Counted from the stretch's first letter, positions 1 to 7,566 are shown. The stretch: DNA of 12,813 nucleotides from Tepidisphaeraceae bacterium (GCA_025450555.1 JANWHF010000172.1:1-12813); one strand, 5' to 3'. Made by a program: numbers and translations. The notes: generated by a model from the sequence alone, not told the origin.

Positions 1-1103
1 AGATCCTCGCGCGTCGAGCCAAGGGTGAGCCCTGTAAAAGCCGCCTGCTTCTGCTCGATGCTCATGCGGTCGCCAGCCAGATATGGATCGAACCGGACAC
101 TCGACGTTGGCTTCGCGCCCGTTCGCGTTTCGCGCAGCGCCAGCTTCAGCGCAAGCTTTTCGAATTCCGGCCAACTCTTATCCGCAAAAAACTGCTCCTT
201 CGCCCAGGCGATCGCCGACCCGGCCGCCGCGATGGTGCTTACCGAAAGCCAGAGCCTGCCAATCCCCAGCGCGCGGGTCAGCAATCTTTCATGGGGCACG
301 GCGCGACTGGCGCATAGCGCGAGCACATCGGTCGATCCGCAGACGTTGACGATCTGCCCGGGCTGCGCCCCGGTCGCCAGCATTCCGGCGCTGCCATCCA
401 CAACGCCGACGACCATCGGCGTTCCTTCCATCACACCCAGGCGCGAAGCCGACAAGCGGCTGATCTTGCCGCCAATCTCGTTCGCATCGTGCAATTCCGG
501 AAGTTGCAAAGCCTTCGCGCCGACCGCCTTGCAAAGCTCCTCGTTCCACCCATCCAGCTTCACCGTTGAATAAACGCCCATGAACGATGCATTGGCCGTA
601 TCCACCACGCGCGAGCCGGTGAACTGGCGATGCAGAAAAGTATTGAGATGCCCGACCAGATCGGCCTTGCGCAAGCGGCCCGGCTCATGCCGATTAAACC
701 AGGCCCAAGTCGTCGAGCTGATGCCGCCGGGAAATGGGCGGGTGCCCGCGATGCTTAGATGGCGCTCTTTGCCGATGCTCTTTTCCAGCTCCAGCGCCTC
801 GGCAACGCTTCGTCGATCTTGATGCGTCACGATTCGCGTCAGCGCTTCGCCCTTCGCATCCATCGCCACCCAGGCAGGAGACATGACTGACAAGGCAATC
901 GCCTCCGCTCTGCGCGCCGATTTCCCAAGCTGCCGGGTCGCCCCAAAAACTGCCTTGAGAATCGCCCCCGGCTCCACTTCCACCTTCGGCCCATCGCGCA
1001 ACGTCGGAAACGGCGCATGAACGATCTTGCCCGCAACCTTGCCATTGCGCAGCAGCGCGCATTTCACGGAAGACGACCCGATGTCGATGCCCAGGAGGTT
1101 CAT
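1..1103 (-). CDS. FGGY-family carbohydrate kinase, partial (3' end beyond the window)
   Basis: Reading leftward from the ATG at 1101-1103, the frame stays open for 367 codons to the window edge. Seen: an N-terminal ATP/metal-binding signature GIDIGSSSVK (residues 5-14), a sugar-binding motif HQDRR (94-98), TRPFPGGISSTTWAWF (121-136), VVDGSAGML (234-242) where FGGY kinases carry the catalytic Asp, the phosphate-loop-like NVCGSTDVL (253-261), and YLAGDR followed by FTGLTLGSTRED (341-367). These follow the order of the FGGY_N and FGGY_C domains. Complete family members are about 480-520 residues, so roughly 120-150 are missing. The family phosphorylates sugars or polyols with ATP in the cytoplasm; the substrate cannot be read from motifs. 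The gene lies 149 bases downstream of gnd on the same strand, which fits gluconate, xylulose or sedoheptulose as substrate (inference). No clear ribosome-binding site precedes the ATG. Sure of the family, unsure of the sugar. Confidence 0.9.
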   Translation of the reverse strand, partial: MNLLGIDIGSSSVKCALLRNGKVAGKIVHAPFPTLRDGPKVEVEPGAILKAVFGATRQLGKSARRAEAIALSVMSPAWVAMDAKGEALTRIVTHQDRRSVAEALELEKSIGKERHLSIAGTRPFPGGISSTTWAWFNRHEPGRLRKADLVGHLNTFLHRQFTGSRVVDTANASFMGVYSTVKLDGWNEELCKAVGAKALQLPELHDANEIGGKISRLSASRLGVMEGTPMVVGVVDGSAGMLATGAQPGQIVNVCGSTDVLALCASRAVPHERLLTRALGIGRLWLSVSTIAAAGSAIAWAKEQFFADKSWPEFEKLALKLALRETRTGAKPTSSVRFDPYLAGDRMSIEQKQAAFTGLTLGSTRED

Positions 1104-1144
1104 GCAAAACTGTGATAGCCCCAGGGGAACCACGTCTGCCTCTA

Positions 1145-1202
1145 CGTAGCACAGGCTTCCAGCCTGTGGTCTTCAAGCCACAGCCTGCAAGGCTGTGCTA
1201 CG
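1145..1202. repeat. REP-like imperfect palindrome between gnd and the kinase gene
   Basis: Two 24-base arms (1146-1169 and 1178-1201) are inverted copies with 21 of 24 positions matching, separated by an 8-base loop; one further C-G pair extends the stem at 1145/1202. The core reads gtagcacaggcttccagcc. Its three mismatches are all G/C swaps, which leaves a second fold possible within each arm, because each arm is itself a partial palindrome (aggctt ccagcct; gcctgcaaggc). This looks like a dispersed REP element of the kind moved by REP-associated transposases; dispersion is an inference, as only one copy lies here. It sits in the likely transcript between gnd and the kinase, so it may also end or stabilise mRNA. 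Confidence 0.75.
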
Positions 1203-1252
1203 AGCGTGCATGTGCGATTGCCCTGAGTCGGCCCATTCCAACCTGCCACGAC

Positions 1253-2803
1253 CTACGCCTTCCGCGCCTTGTCCTGCTCGTGCGCTTCGGGCGATTTTGC
1301 CGGCGGCGTCTGTTCGCTCCATTCGGTATGGATGAAGGTGCCGGGCTTATCGGTACGCTCGTATGTATGGGCGCCAAAGAAATCGCGCTGCGCCTGGATG
1401 AGATTGCCCGGCAACCTCGCCCGCCGATAGCTGTCGTAATAGGCCAGCGACCCGCTGAAGGCCGGCAGCCCGATTCCGTTGGCAATGCCCAGGGTCACCA
1501 CGCGCCGCCATGCGCGCTGGCGCTGGCCGATCATGTCGACGAAGCGGGCATCCATCAGCAGGTTCGGCAGATTTGGATTCTGCCGGAAGGCCTTGGTGAT
1601 TTCCTCGAGAAATACCGCGCGAATGATGCACCCCGCCCGCCAGATCATCGGCAGATCGGGGAGCTTCATGTGGAAATCAAAGCCGCCCTTATCGCGCGTC
1701 CGGTTGGCGGCCGACAGCAGCGCCATGCCTTGTGCATAAGAGCAGATCTTCGAGCAGTACAGCGCATCTTTCACGTCATTGGCAAACTGCTGCACGCCGT
1801 TGGGATACAGGCTGTCGATAAACTGCTGAATGGGCCCATATTGATCGCACTTCTGCCCGATGACGCGCGGCATCGCGCCGCCGAGCACCTGACTGGCCGC
1901 CTCGCGCTCATTCTTGAGCATCGAAATCTCGCGGCTGTCCACCGCGGCGGCGATCGTCGGAATCGGAACCAGCAGATCCAGCGCCGCCTTGATCGTCCAG
2001 GTGCCGGTGCCCTTCATCCCCACCACATCGCGAATCTGCTCGACCAGCGGCCGGCTCGGATTCTGCGGATCGGGGAAATTGATCACCTTCTGCGTGATCT
2101 CGATCAGGAAGCTTTGCAATTCAGTGGTGTTCCACTGGGCGAAGACGTCCTGAAGCTGCGCGTTATTCAAGCCGCCGACGTTTTTCAGCAGGTCGTACGC
2201 CTCGGCGATCAACTGCATGTCGCCGTATTCGATGCCGTTGTGAACCATCTTTACGAAATGGCCCGCGCCGCCATCGCCGCAGTAGGTCACGCAGGGAACG
2301 CCGTCGCTGGGCGCCTTGGCGGCAATCTTTTCCAGGACCGGCTTGAGATGTTGATACGATTCAAAATCCCCGCCCGGCATCAGGCTGGGCCCCCACAGCG
2401 CACCCTCTTCTCCGCCGCTCACACCCATGCCAAAAAATCGAATGCCGGTGGGTTTGAGCTCCGCCACGCGACGCTCGGTATCGGTGAACAGCGAATTGCC
2501 CCCGTCGATGACGATGTCACCCGGCTGCAGCACCGGCTTAAGTTCATTGATCACCGCATCGACCGGCGCCCCCGCCTTCACCATGATCAAAATCCGCCGG
2601 GGCCGTTCCAGGAGCTGCGCGAACTCGGCTACCGTTTTGGCCCCTTTGGCATTTCTGCCCTTGGCCGTTTCATTGATGAAATGCTCGGTCTTGGAATAAG
2701 TACGATTGTAAACGGCAATCGGAAATCCATTGCGCTCGATATTCATCGCGATGTTCCGACCCATCACTTCCAACCCGATAACGCCAAACGCCTGACCGGC
2801 CAT
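1253..2803 (-). CDS. gnd: 6-phosphogluconate dehydrogenase, decarboxylating
   Basis: Cytoplasmic enzyme of the oxidative pentose phosphate pathway: 6-phosphogluconate + NADP+ gives ribulose 5-phosphate + CO2 + NADPH. The 516-residue protein carries the nucleotide-binding fingerprint GVIGLEVMGRN (7-17), NRT at 33-35 (the Arg-Thr pair that favours NADP), the substrate loop SGGEEG (129-134), the catalytic Lys185 in HFVKMVHNGIEYGD (182-195) with Asn189 and Tyr193, the phosphate-binding Lys264 in GMKGTGTWT and Arg291, and the C-terminal RDFFGAHTYER (473-483), whose Arg473 and His479 bind substrate from the partner subunit. Nothing catalytic is missing. Odd points: Glu12 stands where the family usually has Ala or Gly (GLAVMG), and the protein is about 30 residues longer than most because of a charged tail after residue 495. 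The ATG at 2801-2803 is supported by AGAAGG seven bases upstream. Confidence 0.97.
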   Translation of the reverse strand: MAGQAFGVIGLEVMGRNIAMNIERNGFPIAVYNRTYSKTEHFINETAKGRNAKGAKTVAEFAQLLERPRRILIMVKAGAPVDAVINELKPVLQPGDIVIDGGNSLFTDTERRVAELKPTGIRFFGMGVSGGEEGALWGPSLMPGGDFESYQHLKPVLEKIAAKAPSDGVPCVTYCGDGGAGHFVKMVHNGIEYGDMQLIAEAYDLLKNVGGLNNAQLQDVFAQWNTTELQSFLIEITQKVINFPDPQNPSRPLVEQIRDVVGMKGTGTWTIKAALDLLVPIPTIAAAVDSREISMLKNEREAASQVLGGAMPRVIGQKCDQYGPIQQFIDSLYPNGVQQFANDVKDALYCSKICSYAQGMALLSAANRTRDKGGFDFHMKLPDLPMIWRAGCIIRAVFLEEITKAFRQNPNLPNLLMDARFVDMIGQRQRAWRRVVTLGIANGIGLPAFSGSLAYYDSYRRARLPGNLIQAQRDFFGAHTYERTDKPGTFIHTEWSEQTPPAKSPEAHEQDKARKA

Positions 2804-2810
2804 GGGGCCA

Positions 2811-2816
2811 CCTTCT
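2811..2816 (-). promoter_or_regulatory. Ribosome-binding site of gnd
   Basis: On the minus strand AGAAGG, within AGAGAAGGTGG, lies seven bases before the gnd ATG and follows a short A-rich run. This fixes the start at 2803; the same frame has no better candidate. Confidence 0.7.
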
Positions 2817-2843
2817 CTTTTTTAACGATTGACCAAAGCGAAT

Positions 2844-2861
2844 TCGGCGAAGCCTCGCCGA
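2844..2861. repeat. Short perfect palindrome in the gnd leader
   Basis: TCGGCGA (2844-2850) and its exact complement TCGCCGA (2855-2861) flank the four-base loop AGCC. It lies 41 bases upstream of the gnd start codon and could form a hairpin in the gnd mRNA leader. There is no U-tract and it is not at a gene end, so it is not a convincing terminator. It may be another small dispersed palindrome. Confidence 0.5.
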
Positions 2862-3052
2862 GCCGGGCGACTGATTGAATTTACCGCGAGCCTTTCATTC
2901 AGGTCCCGATGCGCAAAGCGTAGGGCGCGGGGGGATTTGGAGCAACCCTTTGCAACATCGCACGTCGTTCAGCACGAGATCTTCCGCTGATGCCCAACGA
3001 GTCCGACGCCCACTGGCACCGCATCTCCTGTATTTCTGTGGGTTCTTCGCAA

Positions 3053-3136
3053 TTATTCCCGCTTCTTCATTCGCCGGCTTCTCCGCAGCAGGCCAAGCAA
3101 TCCAATACCCAGCAGGGACATTGCCCCCGGCTCTGG
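3053..3136 (-). other. PEP-CTERM sorting signal
   Basis: The last 27 codons encode Pro-Glu-Pro (residues 1273-1275 of the 1299-residue form), a hydrophobic stretch MSLLGIGLLGLL and a basic tail RRSRRMKKRE. This is the standard tripartite signal recognised by exosortase-type sorting enzymes. It shows the protein crosses the inner membrane and is cut near PEP. Confidence 0.9.
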
Positions 3137-6100
3137 CGTTGCGGAATTCGCCGTAGCGTTAGCGACGATGAAATCGGTGCTGAATCCGTCGCCGGACATG
3201 CTGGTCAGATCCAGCTCCCATCCAAGATGGATCAGCCCATCAGCACCGGTAAATACCGGTCCTTCGTCAACGACGTGGTCGGTGAAATAACTCTGGGCGG
3301 CCGCAAGATTTGTGAAAATCTCATTGACCGCGGCGGCTCCGTTCACCGTCGCCTTGAAATGAAGCAATTGGAATCCGTTGCCCGTAAAGTTTGCATCGAG
3401 CAGCCCCAGAAGAATGTGCTGCGGCGAAGAGAATTGAAACGGATTGATCACTTCCGAGGCGTCGGCCGTGTAAACATTTGCCGCCGTGCTGGAGCCCAAG
3501 CCGCTGAGCATCAGCAAACCCAATACGTCGCTCTTCGGCCCAGGCCCTGAGCCATCGACATTGAAATCCTTCTGAATCGAATGCTGCGCCAGAGCCGCGA
3601 GGCTGTCGCTCTGCGTTGGCATGGCCGTCAGAAATGCGGCGGCCTGCAGTCCGCTGGCCTGCGAAGGCGCCGGCGCACCCTGACCCACTGAATCGCGGCT
3701 TTCGACGTGGTTCAGCGCGTTCTGTGTCGGCGCTAGCGCATGCGCCTGCGCGCCGATCACCACGCCCGTTGCGGCATTGGCATAGGCTTGGGCGTTTCCA
3801 GAACCACCATTTGAAAAGCTGTCGGCTTGCGCAATTCCGCTTCGGGTGTTGGCTGTGGCAAGCGAAATCGCCGAACCCGTGATGGATTTGGATCCGCCAA
3901 TAGCGGTGGATGATGCGGCGGCCTGACTAAAGGGACTGGTGGCTTGTGCCGTGGATGAAGCCGCGCCACTTGCGAGATTCTGCGCCGCCCCTGACCCCGC
4001 GATTGCTTGATCGATAGCCGAGGCGAGTGCATTTCCGCTGGTGGTGGCAACCGACGAGCTTGTGGCATTTCCGCCGGCGCCAGATGGAGTGGCCCCGACG
4101 TCGCTCGAGAAGTAGCCTCCGTCTCCGGCATTCGCCTGCCCGTTTGCACTTGCGTTGCCCGTGGATTCAGCGGTTGCCGATGCAATCGCATTACCGCCGT
4201 TGCTCGAGAAGGGGGCAATGACCGCTCCGCCGGGAGCTCCGGTTGCATTGGCGTTGGCAATGCTTTCGCCGCCGCTGTTCATTGAGTGGGCCAGCGCATC
4301 GGCAGATCCCGCGCTACCAGGCCCCGCCTGCCGGACTCCATTCGGAGCGACTACTCCGCCGCCGCCCGTCGCATTTGAAGTGATCGTTAGTGATCCGACA
4401 TTTTTTGAGCGGGTAAGGGTGCTCAGCGCGTCGCCCGAGACTCCCTGCACTGCATGCGCGGAGCCGCCAATCGCTATCTGGGTGAGATTCAAAACGCCAC
4501 TGGTATTCCCATCCACGATGTCGATCGCACTGGCCGCGGCGCCCGCGCCGCCCGCACCGTTGGAGAGATTGGCCCCACCATCCCCTCCCTGGACTAGCCC
4601 GGTTACGGACACTGTCCCACCACCCGTTGAAGCGCCATAGACGGTGCTGAGGGTTGCCGTGCCTCCATTGCCCGATTGACGAAAGCCGTAGGCCGATCCG
4701 GCACTCCCGCCAATTGCCCTCGCAGTTGCGTTGACCGCAAAACTGCCGGTCAGGTTAATCGATGCCAGTGCAGTTCCACCATCGCCGTTGCCTGGTGTGG
4801 TAGGCGGATTGGCATTGCTTGTGATATCGCCGCTGTTTCCTCCAGTTGCGCTGGACACTGCAGTTAACACGGACGACTGCGTGTCCTGGTAAGTCAACGT
4901 CGAATTGGCATTGCCGCCCGGCCCGCCAACGGGCGGACCGTAGCCGCCGCCTGCGACGGCGTACTGCAGGAGAGTCAGTTTTCCTGTCGTGGCGCCCGAG
5001 ACGGAATTGTTAGCCCAAATGCTTCCGCCGATGCTTCCAACGCCGCCTCCTGCGGCCGCAATTACGACGACGTTCCCTCCACCGGTCGATACGCCGCGCG
5101 CTGTAGCCGAAGCGGTGCCGCCCGGCTGGGAAATAGAAGATGCACCGCCGGCCAGTGCCGTTGCGGACACTGATGCCGAACCGGCGTTCGTCGCCAGCGC
5201 CTGGGCCGACACCGTTTCACTCGGAGCCCAGCCGCCCGAAGCCTGGCTATTGGCAATCGCCTGACTGTTGCCGTGGGCCGTTGCAGTCGCCACGCTGCTG
5301 TTGACCATTCCGGTGGTTGGCTGTCCGGTGCCTATAATTTCTGAGTTACTGCTGGCCGAAGCGATTAGCCCATCGCCGGACGTGATCGCGGTAGCCGCAG
5401 CGCTGACTGCGGCCGAATACTGCGATTCCGCAATGGCATGGGTTGTGGCTGGGCCACCACTATTCGTTGCGCTCGCAATTGCGTTGACGGGTCCGCCCGC
5501 TTGCAAAAAAAAGCCCGTCCCATTGGCTTGCGTCGTAACGTTTAACGAAAGGGAAGTGGTGGACTTGGAAAGGCTGCTGGTGGCTGCGCCACCGGTATAT
5601 GACTTGGCGATCTGCAAGAGCGACAGATTCCCGGTGGTCGCGCCATCAATTGCATTGATCGCCGAAACCGGGACGCCCGGCAATGTTTCAGTGTTGGAAG
5701 TAACTCCGCCATTGCCGGTGTTCAGAATGCCGGTGACGCTCACGTCGCCGCCGCCTGTAGAAATGCCATCCAGTTGTTGAAAGAAAGCGCTCCCGCCTCC
5801 TTTTCCTTGACCGTCGCCGCCGGTCGCGGTGGCGAAAATGGTCACGTTGTGAGCGCCGGTGATCGTTCCACCCACCGAAGCTGACCCGGCACTCCCGGGC
5901 CCGAAGTTAATGTTCGAAGCGCCGGCCTGACCGCCGCGTGACTGCAAGTTGATGTTGAGCGCTGTCGCCGTCGTGTCGGTTAGGGTCAACAAGGATGAGG
6001 CATAGCCGCCATTTCCACCACCCAACCCGCCATCGCCGCCGCCCGCGAATTGGCTCAGTTGAAGGATTCCCTGAGTCGATCCTCCGACCACATTGGTCAT

Positions 6101-6952
6101 GGACGACTCGGCGCCGTCACCGCCTCGACCGCCGGAGGTTTTACCGCTGCCGCCCATTCCGCCGATCTGCTGCGCCGCCACTTGTACGGTCCCGGTTCCA
6201 TTCACCGAGCCGAAGGCCGAATCGACGAATCCCTCTCCACCATTTCCGCCGGCCGTTCCGGGGCCCTGCGAGTCGCCGCCGTACCCGCCCGTCGCGGTGG
6301 CGGTGACATTGACCGAAAAATTACCGGTATTGGATGCAGAAGCTGAGGCGTGTGCATCACCCCCCGCGCCGCCGGTGGACAATCCGTTTCCAAGGCCGGG
6401 CGATCCCCCAGTTCCGCCAGTGGCCACTGCGTTTGCTCCGATGAAGTTGGTCAAGATCGCGGAAGTCGTGGCCGTCGCAGTGGCGTTTCCTCCATGACCC
6501 CCATTGCCGCCCGCGCCGGCGGTGGGCGTACCAACGCTTCCGCCGTTTCCTCCACTCCCACCACTTCCGCCGTTGGCCGTGGCGTTAGCGGTAAGACCCG
6601 GGGAGAATGCTGCTGCCGTCGCCGTTGCATCTCCGCCCGCGCCGCCCGCGCCGCCATTACCGCCTTGGGAACCGGCAGGCGAGCCGTCGCCTCCCTTGCC
6701 ACCGACTCCTCCGCTGCCGCCGTTGGCGGTGGCAGAGTTGTTGGTATTGGGGGGGGTGGCCTTGGCGGTCGTCGGCTGGGCATCGCCACCCGCGGTGCCG
6801 TCGGTGCCTGGATTCCCTGCGACGCCCGGCGTACCGGGAGTTCCAGGCGCGCCGTTCTGCGTATCCGTGCCCGCAAAGGCAACGCCCGCGCAGACCGTGG
6901 CCACGGCAAGCGACAAAGCCGCTTTTCCCAAACGACGATTCAATCGTGACAT
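3053..6952 (-). CDS. Giant Gly/Ala/Ser/Thr-rich PEP-CTERM surface protein with repeat modules
   Basis: From the chosen ATG the product is 1299 residues. Order of parts: a signal peptide (1-27; RLNRR, hydrophobic run, cleavage after AFA); eight collagen-like Gly-X-Y triplets (34-57); a GGxGG-rich stretch (to about 205); four degenerate copies of a four-part module (about 209-866); an Ala/Ser/Thr-rich stretch (about 870-1110); a non-repetitive domain (about 1135-1265) with LLGLLDANFTGNGFQLLHF; and the sorting signal PEPGAMSLLGIGLLGLL then RRSRRMKKRE. PEP-CTERM proteins are exported and processed by an exosortase to the cell surface or matrix; the architecture suggests a repetitive, probably beta-rich fibre or adhesin (inference). 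A start 28 codons upstream is possible, but only the chosen ATG has a ribosome site and opens with the signal peptide. The protein is almost free of Cys. No exosortase gene is in the window. Confidence 0.93.
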   Translation of the reverse strand: MSRLNRRLGKAALSLAVATVCAGVAFAGTDTQNGAPGTPGTPGVAGNPGTDGTAGGDAQPTTAKATPPNTNNSATANGGSGGVGGKGGDGSPAGSQGGNGGAGGAGGDATATAAAFSPGLTANATANGGSGGSGGNGGSVGTPTAGAGGNGGHGGNATATATTSAILTNFIGANAVATGGTGGSPGLGNGLSTGGAGGDAHASASASNTGNFSVNVTATATGGYGGDSQGPGTAGGNGGEGFVDSAFGSVNGTGTVQVAAQQIGGMGGSGKTSGGRGGDGAESSMTNVVGGSTQGILQLSQFAGGGDGGLGGGNGGYASSLLTLTDTTATALNINLQSRGGQAGASNINFGPGSAGSASVGGTITGAHNVTIFATATGGDGQGKGGGSAFFQQLDGISTGGGDVSVTGILNTGNGGVTSNTETLPGVPVSAINAIDGATTGNLSLLQIAKSYTGGAATSSLSKSTTSLSLNVTTQANGTGFFLQAGGPVNAIASATNSGGPATTHAIAESQYSAAVSAAATAITSGDGLIASASSNSEIIGTGQPTTGMVNSSVATATAHGNSQAIANSQASGGWAPSETVSAQALATNAGSASVSATALAGGASSISQPGGTASATARGVSTGGGNVVVIAAAGGGVGSIGGSIWANNSVSGATTGKLTLLQYAVAGGGYGPPVGGPGGNANSTLTYQDTQSSVLTAVSSATGGNSGDITSNANPPTTPGNGDGGTALASINLTGSFAVNATARAIGGSAGSAYGFRQSGNGGTATLSTVYGASTGGGTVSVTGLVQGGDGGANLSNGAGGAGAAASAIDIVDGNTSGVLNLTQIAIGGSAHAVQGVSGDALSTLTRSKNVGSLTITSNATGGGGVVAPNGVRQAGPGSAGSADALAHSMNSGGESIANANATGAPGGAVIAPFSSNGGNAIASATAESTGNASANGQANAGDGGYFSSDVGATPSGAGGNATSSSVATTSGNALASAIDQAIAGSGAAQNLASGAASSTAQATSPFSQAAASSTAIGGSKSITGSAISLATANTRSGIAQADSFSNGGSGNAQAYANAATGVVIGAQAHALAPTQNALNHVESRDSVGQGAPAPSQASGLQAAAFLTAMPTQSDSLAALAQHSIQKDFNVDGSGPGPKSDVLGLLMLSGLGSSTAANVYTADASEVINPFQFSSPQHILLGLLDANFTGNGFQLLHFKATVNGAAAVNEIFTNLAAAQSYFTDHVVDEGPVFTGADGLIHLGWELDLTSMSGDGFSTDFIVANATANSATPEPGAMSLLGIGLLGLLRRSRRMKKRE
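4355..6328 (-). repeat. Four copies of a four-part protein module inside the PEP-CTERM gene
   Basis: Read on the minus strand, the same four motifs recur in the same order: A, TGxxxVxxTAxAxGGxxG; B, STGGGxVxVxG; C, DGxTxGxLxLxQxA; D, SxLTxxxxxxxL ending in GG. Copies occupy about 6328-5921, 5860-5519, 5188-4829 and 4753-4355. Motif C reads GGSTQGILQLSQFA, DGATTGNLSLLQIA, SGATTGKLTLLQYA and DGNTSGVLNLTQIA. B-to-C distance is about 30-39 residues in every copy, while the spacers between copies vary, so the start-to-start period is about 145-225 residues. DNA identity between copies is low, so these are old duplications held by protein selection rather than recent DNA repeats. Confidence 0.8.
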
Positions 6953-6957
6953 CCCCG

Positions 6958-6961
6958 CTCC
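6958..6961 (-). promoter_or_regulatory. Ribosome-binding site selecting the PEP-CTERM start
   Basis: On the minus strand GGAG lies five bases before the ATG at 6950-6952. The alternative in-frame ATG at 7034-7036 would add 28 residues (MPIQSGPITLC...) ahead of the signal peptide and has no Shine-Dalgarno sequence, so the inner ATG is preferred. Confidence 0.6.
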
Positions 6962-7084
6962 AATTGAAGGACAAAAGTTGGAATTCCCTCCCAACGACAG
7001 AAGGCAAAGTGTAATGGGCCCCGATTGAATGGGCAACCTTAAAATAGGGTTTTGAGAAGCTCCCCCGCAATGTTTGATAAACCG

Positions 7085-7393
7085 CTACTTTTGAACGACG
7101 TCAAATCCCCTTGGGCCCTTTGGTCCACTTTGATCCGTTGCAGTAACACCTCGCCGCTGGAGCAGGATCGCTTTCAGCCGCTCGGCTTCGGCGGGTGTGA
7201 TTTTGCCGGATTCTTTCATCGCATGAATGTCCGCCAGATCGAATGGGTCTGGGGCGGGCCGGTCACTGCGCCGCTTGTATCGGCGACGCAGCGGCATCAC
7301 CAGGATTTGCACGACCAGTGCCACAAACAATCCGATGATGAGCGCGATGCTGCCGGTGATGGTCATCTCCTTAACGTTTCGACTGTGATACAT
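7085..7393 (-). CDS. Small single-pass membrane protein with SHOCT-like C-terminal segment
   Basis: Up to 102 residues. Residues 14-33 form one membrane helix (TGSIALIIGLFVALVVQILV), followed by a strongly basic patch RRRYKRR (36-42) that would keep the C-terminus in the cytoplasm. Residues 53-80 (LADIHAMKESGKIT, then PAEAERLKAILLQ) match the short C-terminal SHOCT pattern: helix, G-x-I-T turn, then E-x-x-x-K-x-x-L-L. SHOCT segments occur at the ends of many small membrane proteins and are thought to aid oligomerisation; the function here is unknown. The start is uncertain. The first ATG (7391-7393) has no ribosome site; the second (7364-7366, giving 93 residues) is touched directly by AAGGAG with no spacer, too close to serve it. 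It lies 132 bases upstream of the PEP-CTERM gene on the same strand; co-transcription is possible but not shown. Confidence 0.65.
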   Translation of the reverse strand: MYHSRNVKEMTITGSIALIIGLFVALVVQILVMPLRRRYKRRSDRPAPDPFDLADIHAMKESGKITPAEAERLKAILLQRRGVTATDQSGPKGPRGFDVVQK

Positions 7394-7421
7394 TCATATA
7401 TTGTGATATCATAACTTACTA

Positions 7422-7566
7422 CTAATCCGAAGCCCCTTTCGCTTTCCACAGCACCAGCGGTCGGCGCGTGTGGCCGAAGACGGCGACGGCGATCTCTTGC
7501 CGGTGCGGGAGAAATCCGAAATCTCTCTGGGGCGCTCACACTGGCTGCCCCAACCCCCAGGTGAGC
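7422..7566 (-). other. GC-rich, coding-like block with a terminal stem-loop; possible repeat or gene remnant
   Basis: On the minus strand a frame from 7535 to the TAG at 7422-7424 encodes DFGFLPHRQEIAVAVFGH and then TRRPLVLWKAKGASD, which reads like ordinary protein, but an in-frame TGA (7536-7538) stops it from extending upstream and there is no start codon or ribosome site. The upstream edge carries an inverted repeat (gctcacactgg at 7534-7544 against ccaggtgagc at 7557-7566). A second frame through the block is also open but rich in Arg and Ala. It could be the remnant of a gene end or a dispersed repeat; nothing here identifies the parent. Confidence 0.3.

Noticed and set aside
1112..2878. 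Long plus-strand open frame of 588 codons across gnd
   Set aside because: It is the antisense of the fully convincing 6-phosphogluconate dehydrogenase gene, with His/Arg-rich, low-quality protein sequence and no domain.
3053..6952. Mycobacterial PE_PGRS protein
   Set aside because: GGxGG repeats look similar, but there is no PE domain, and a cleavable signal peptide plus a C-terminal PEP-CTERM signal define a different class.
4155..7028. Several plus-strand open frames rich in Pro and Ala opposite the PEP-CTERM gene
   Set aside because: They arise because Gly- and Ala-rich, GC-rich codons lack stops on the other strand; they read as Pro/Ala strings with no start signals or domains.
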